Shown: one piece after another, positions 62,888 through 64,000 of the stretch
How positions within the stretch are numbered: position 1 is the stretch's first letter
Layout: each line of letters opens with the position of its first letter
Source: Protostelium mycophagum
Lineage: Eukaryota > Evosea > Variosea > Protosteliida > Protosteliaceae
Reading direction: 5' to 3'
Assembly: GCA_002081555.1 (NCBI GenBank)
Contig: MZNV01001684.1
Coordinates: 1 to 64,000 of the forward strand
DNA: 64,000 nt
Made by a program: the position numbers and the translations under genes
Notes under the pieces: generated by a model
The model's database searches: none
What the model was told of the DNA's origin: nothing
The model's input: only the letters and a program-made list of their open reading frames with translations

Positions 62888-64000
62888 TTAGAGAGCCATC
62901 TGTCTCTGTAGCAGGTCTGTCACCACTGCATCTAAATTCTTCTCTCCAAGGCTCCATTGAAACCTGAGCACCTTCTCGTTCAGTGAAGCATCCGTGAAGC
63001 CCATGTCAGCCAACTGATGTAAGAGGTCTTGCATCTCCGGGATGGCCTCTTGCTGTTGTGCCTGTTGGGTACTCTTCACTGGGTTGATGAGCGAGAGAAG
63101 GGAAGAGATGAGACCGGCATCAGAGGTCTTGGGGTTAGTGTTTTGGTTCTCTGGTGCGGAGGTTGCATCTACATATTCTTCATCAATCTCTTCCATCTCA
63201 ATGCCTGAATAACTCAATATACTCTCTATTTTGAGTAGAATGCAGCCACAAGGCAGTATCAGATATGATTTTGTGGCAGAATATATTTACATTGTATTTC
63301 CAGTGCATTCGTTTCTGCGACAGAGCCGCAGCTTTAAAACGGTGCCTGTTGCCTCCAAATATAAAATACAAAATTTGAATTCACTCTCACCTTGTGGGCT
63401 CTTCTCAACACGGGACTCAGGGCCTGGTTGCTGGTAGCAGATTTTTTCCTCTTCTATAGGTGCCTTCTCTTGTTTTTCCACCAGATCTGTGATCTGAGAA
63501 GCCATCTTCTTTGCATTGTCTATGATCAACTGCTCAAGGGCTTGGCCGTTTAGAACGGAGCGAACTCTGTGGGAAGACTCTTGGCAGTCCTTGATTGTGG
63601 CATGGGCTGCCTTCAATTCGCCTTGTAGTCTCTGCACAGCACTCTCGAGCTCTTTGATTCTGCACAAGGTGAATCAAGGATACGAGATTAAATCATCCTG
63701 TGGCGACAATTAATTCACCTCTCTCTTGCCTCCTTGAGCTGTAATTCAGTATGATCCGGTGCAGTCTGCACTTGAGATTGCACAACGGGGTTCACGATTG
63801 TCTGTGTCTGATGTTCTGTGGTCGATACTGTCGCTGTCTGGGAGCTGCTTGAGTCGACCCGTAAATCTTGGGTCTGTGTGATGTTATCAGAAGAATGGAC
63901 CTCTGTCTGTGTCATGATGGAGCCCTTGTGACATGGAGCGGCTTGCACCTTGCATGTTCAATGATGACCAAAAATTTGGTGTCAATTTCATTGAGACCAT
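62888..64000 (-). CDS. Coiled-coil protein with C-terminal UBA domain (partial)
   Basis: Runs off the right edge. Visible: a Ser/Thr/Gln-rich segment (SSSSQTATVSTTEHQTQT), a coiled coil IKELESAVQRLQGELKAAHA, an acidic EMEEIDEEYVDATSAPEN, and at the end a UBA-like domain LLHQLADMGFTDASLNEKVL...NLDAVVTDLLQRQ with the MGF loop. The layout (low-complexity, coiled coil, acidic patch, UBA last) is like NBR1/p62 autophagy receptors, but PB1 and ZZ domains would lie outside the window, so this is only a suggestion. The acidic patch could hold a LIR motif; no clear W/F/Y-x-x-L/I/V was fixed. Stop 62888-62890. Confidence 0.65.
63315..63331. repeat. Intronic GC hairpin copy 7
   Basis: CTGCGACAGAGCCGCAG, reverse complement of the CTGCGGCTCTGTCGCAG form, in an intron of the UBA gene. 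Confidence 0.65.

Overview
The window is a gene-dense eukaryotic nuclear segment. I can support about 28 genes, nearly all split by short GT-AG introns (mostly about 40-60 nt, often starting GTGAG). The content points to a free-living amoeboid protist, most likely an amoebozoan of the protosteloid/variosean kind: TIG-repeat and REJ/GPS surface receptors, a CARMIL-like LRR protein, a Rac/Cdc42-effector-like protein and a saposin-like secreted protein, beside ordinary eukaryotic housekeeping orthologues. The lineage is an inference from gene content, not something the sequence proves. All splice models were made by eye.

Layout. 1-4.5 kb: 3' part of a mucin-REJ-GPS single-pass receptor, then a glycosidase (GH29-like) gene fragment. 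5.7-7.6 kb: a two-TM protein. 8.3-13.8 kb (-): a TMEM94 orthologue (degenerate P-type ATPase), with an acidic protein gene behind it. 14.7-15.9 kb (+): BTB protein. 16.2-18.1 kb (-): TMA7 and an inositol-polyphosphate 5-phosphatase. 19.3-23.7 kb (+): a receptor with an MRH-like domain, about five IPT/TIG repeats, a PAN-like domain, one TM helix and an intracellular ADP-ribosyltransferase domain. 24.0-31.6 kb (-): secreted lactonase, CRIB-like protein, CLU/TPR protein. 32.3-37.7 kb (+): MPP6-like exosome cofactor, F-box/LRR-like gene, secreted class-3 lipase with an FN3 domain. 37.9-42.8 kb: ASF1 (-), VPS26C (+), U1-C (+), two small genes. 42.9-48.7 kb (+): molybdenum cofactor sulfurase, saposin-like protein, NAD(P)-binding epimerase-like protein. 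48.8-55.0 kb (-): CARMIL-like protein, a small membrane protein, D-lactate dehydrogenase. Then a tRNA-Pro(AGG), an intron-split NAD+-dependent DNA ligase with a likely mitochondrial presequence (55.6-58.8 kb, +), a CAP-domain secreted protein, an RluA-type pseudouridine synthase (-), and the 3' part of a UBA-domain protein (-).

The two most striking genes are the TIG-receptor/ADP-ribosyltransferase fusion and the bacterial-type LigA with spliceosomal introns and a basic N-terminal extension. At sequence level the window carries several layers of dispersed signal: an octamer CTACAACG repeated about 35 times, a palindrome GATGACGTCATC repeated more than 15 times mostly in introns, a 13-17-bp GC-rich hairpin found only in introns, and a MITE-like repeat that accounts for several unusually long introns and spacers.
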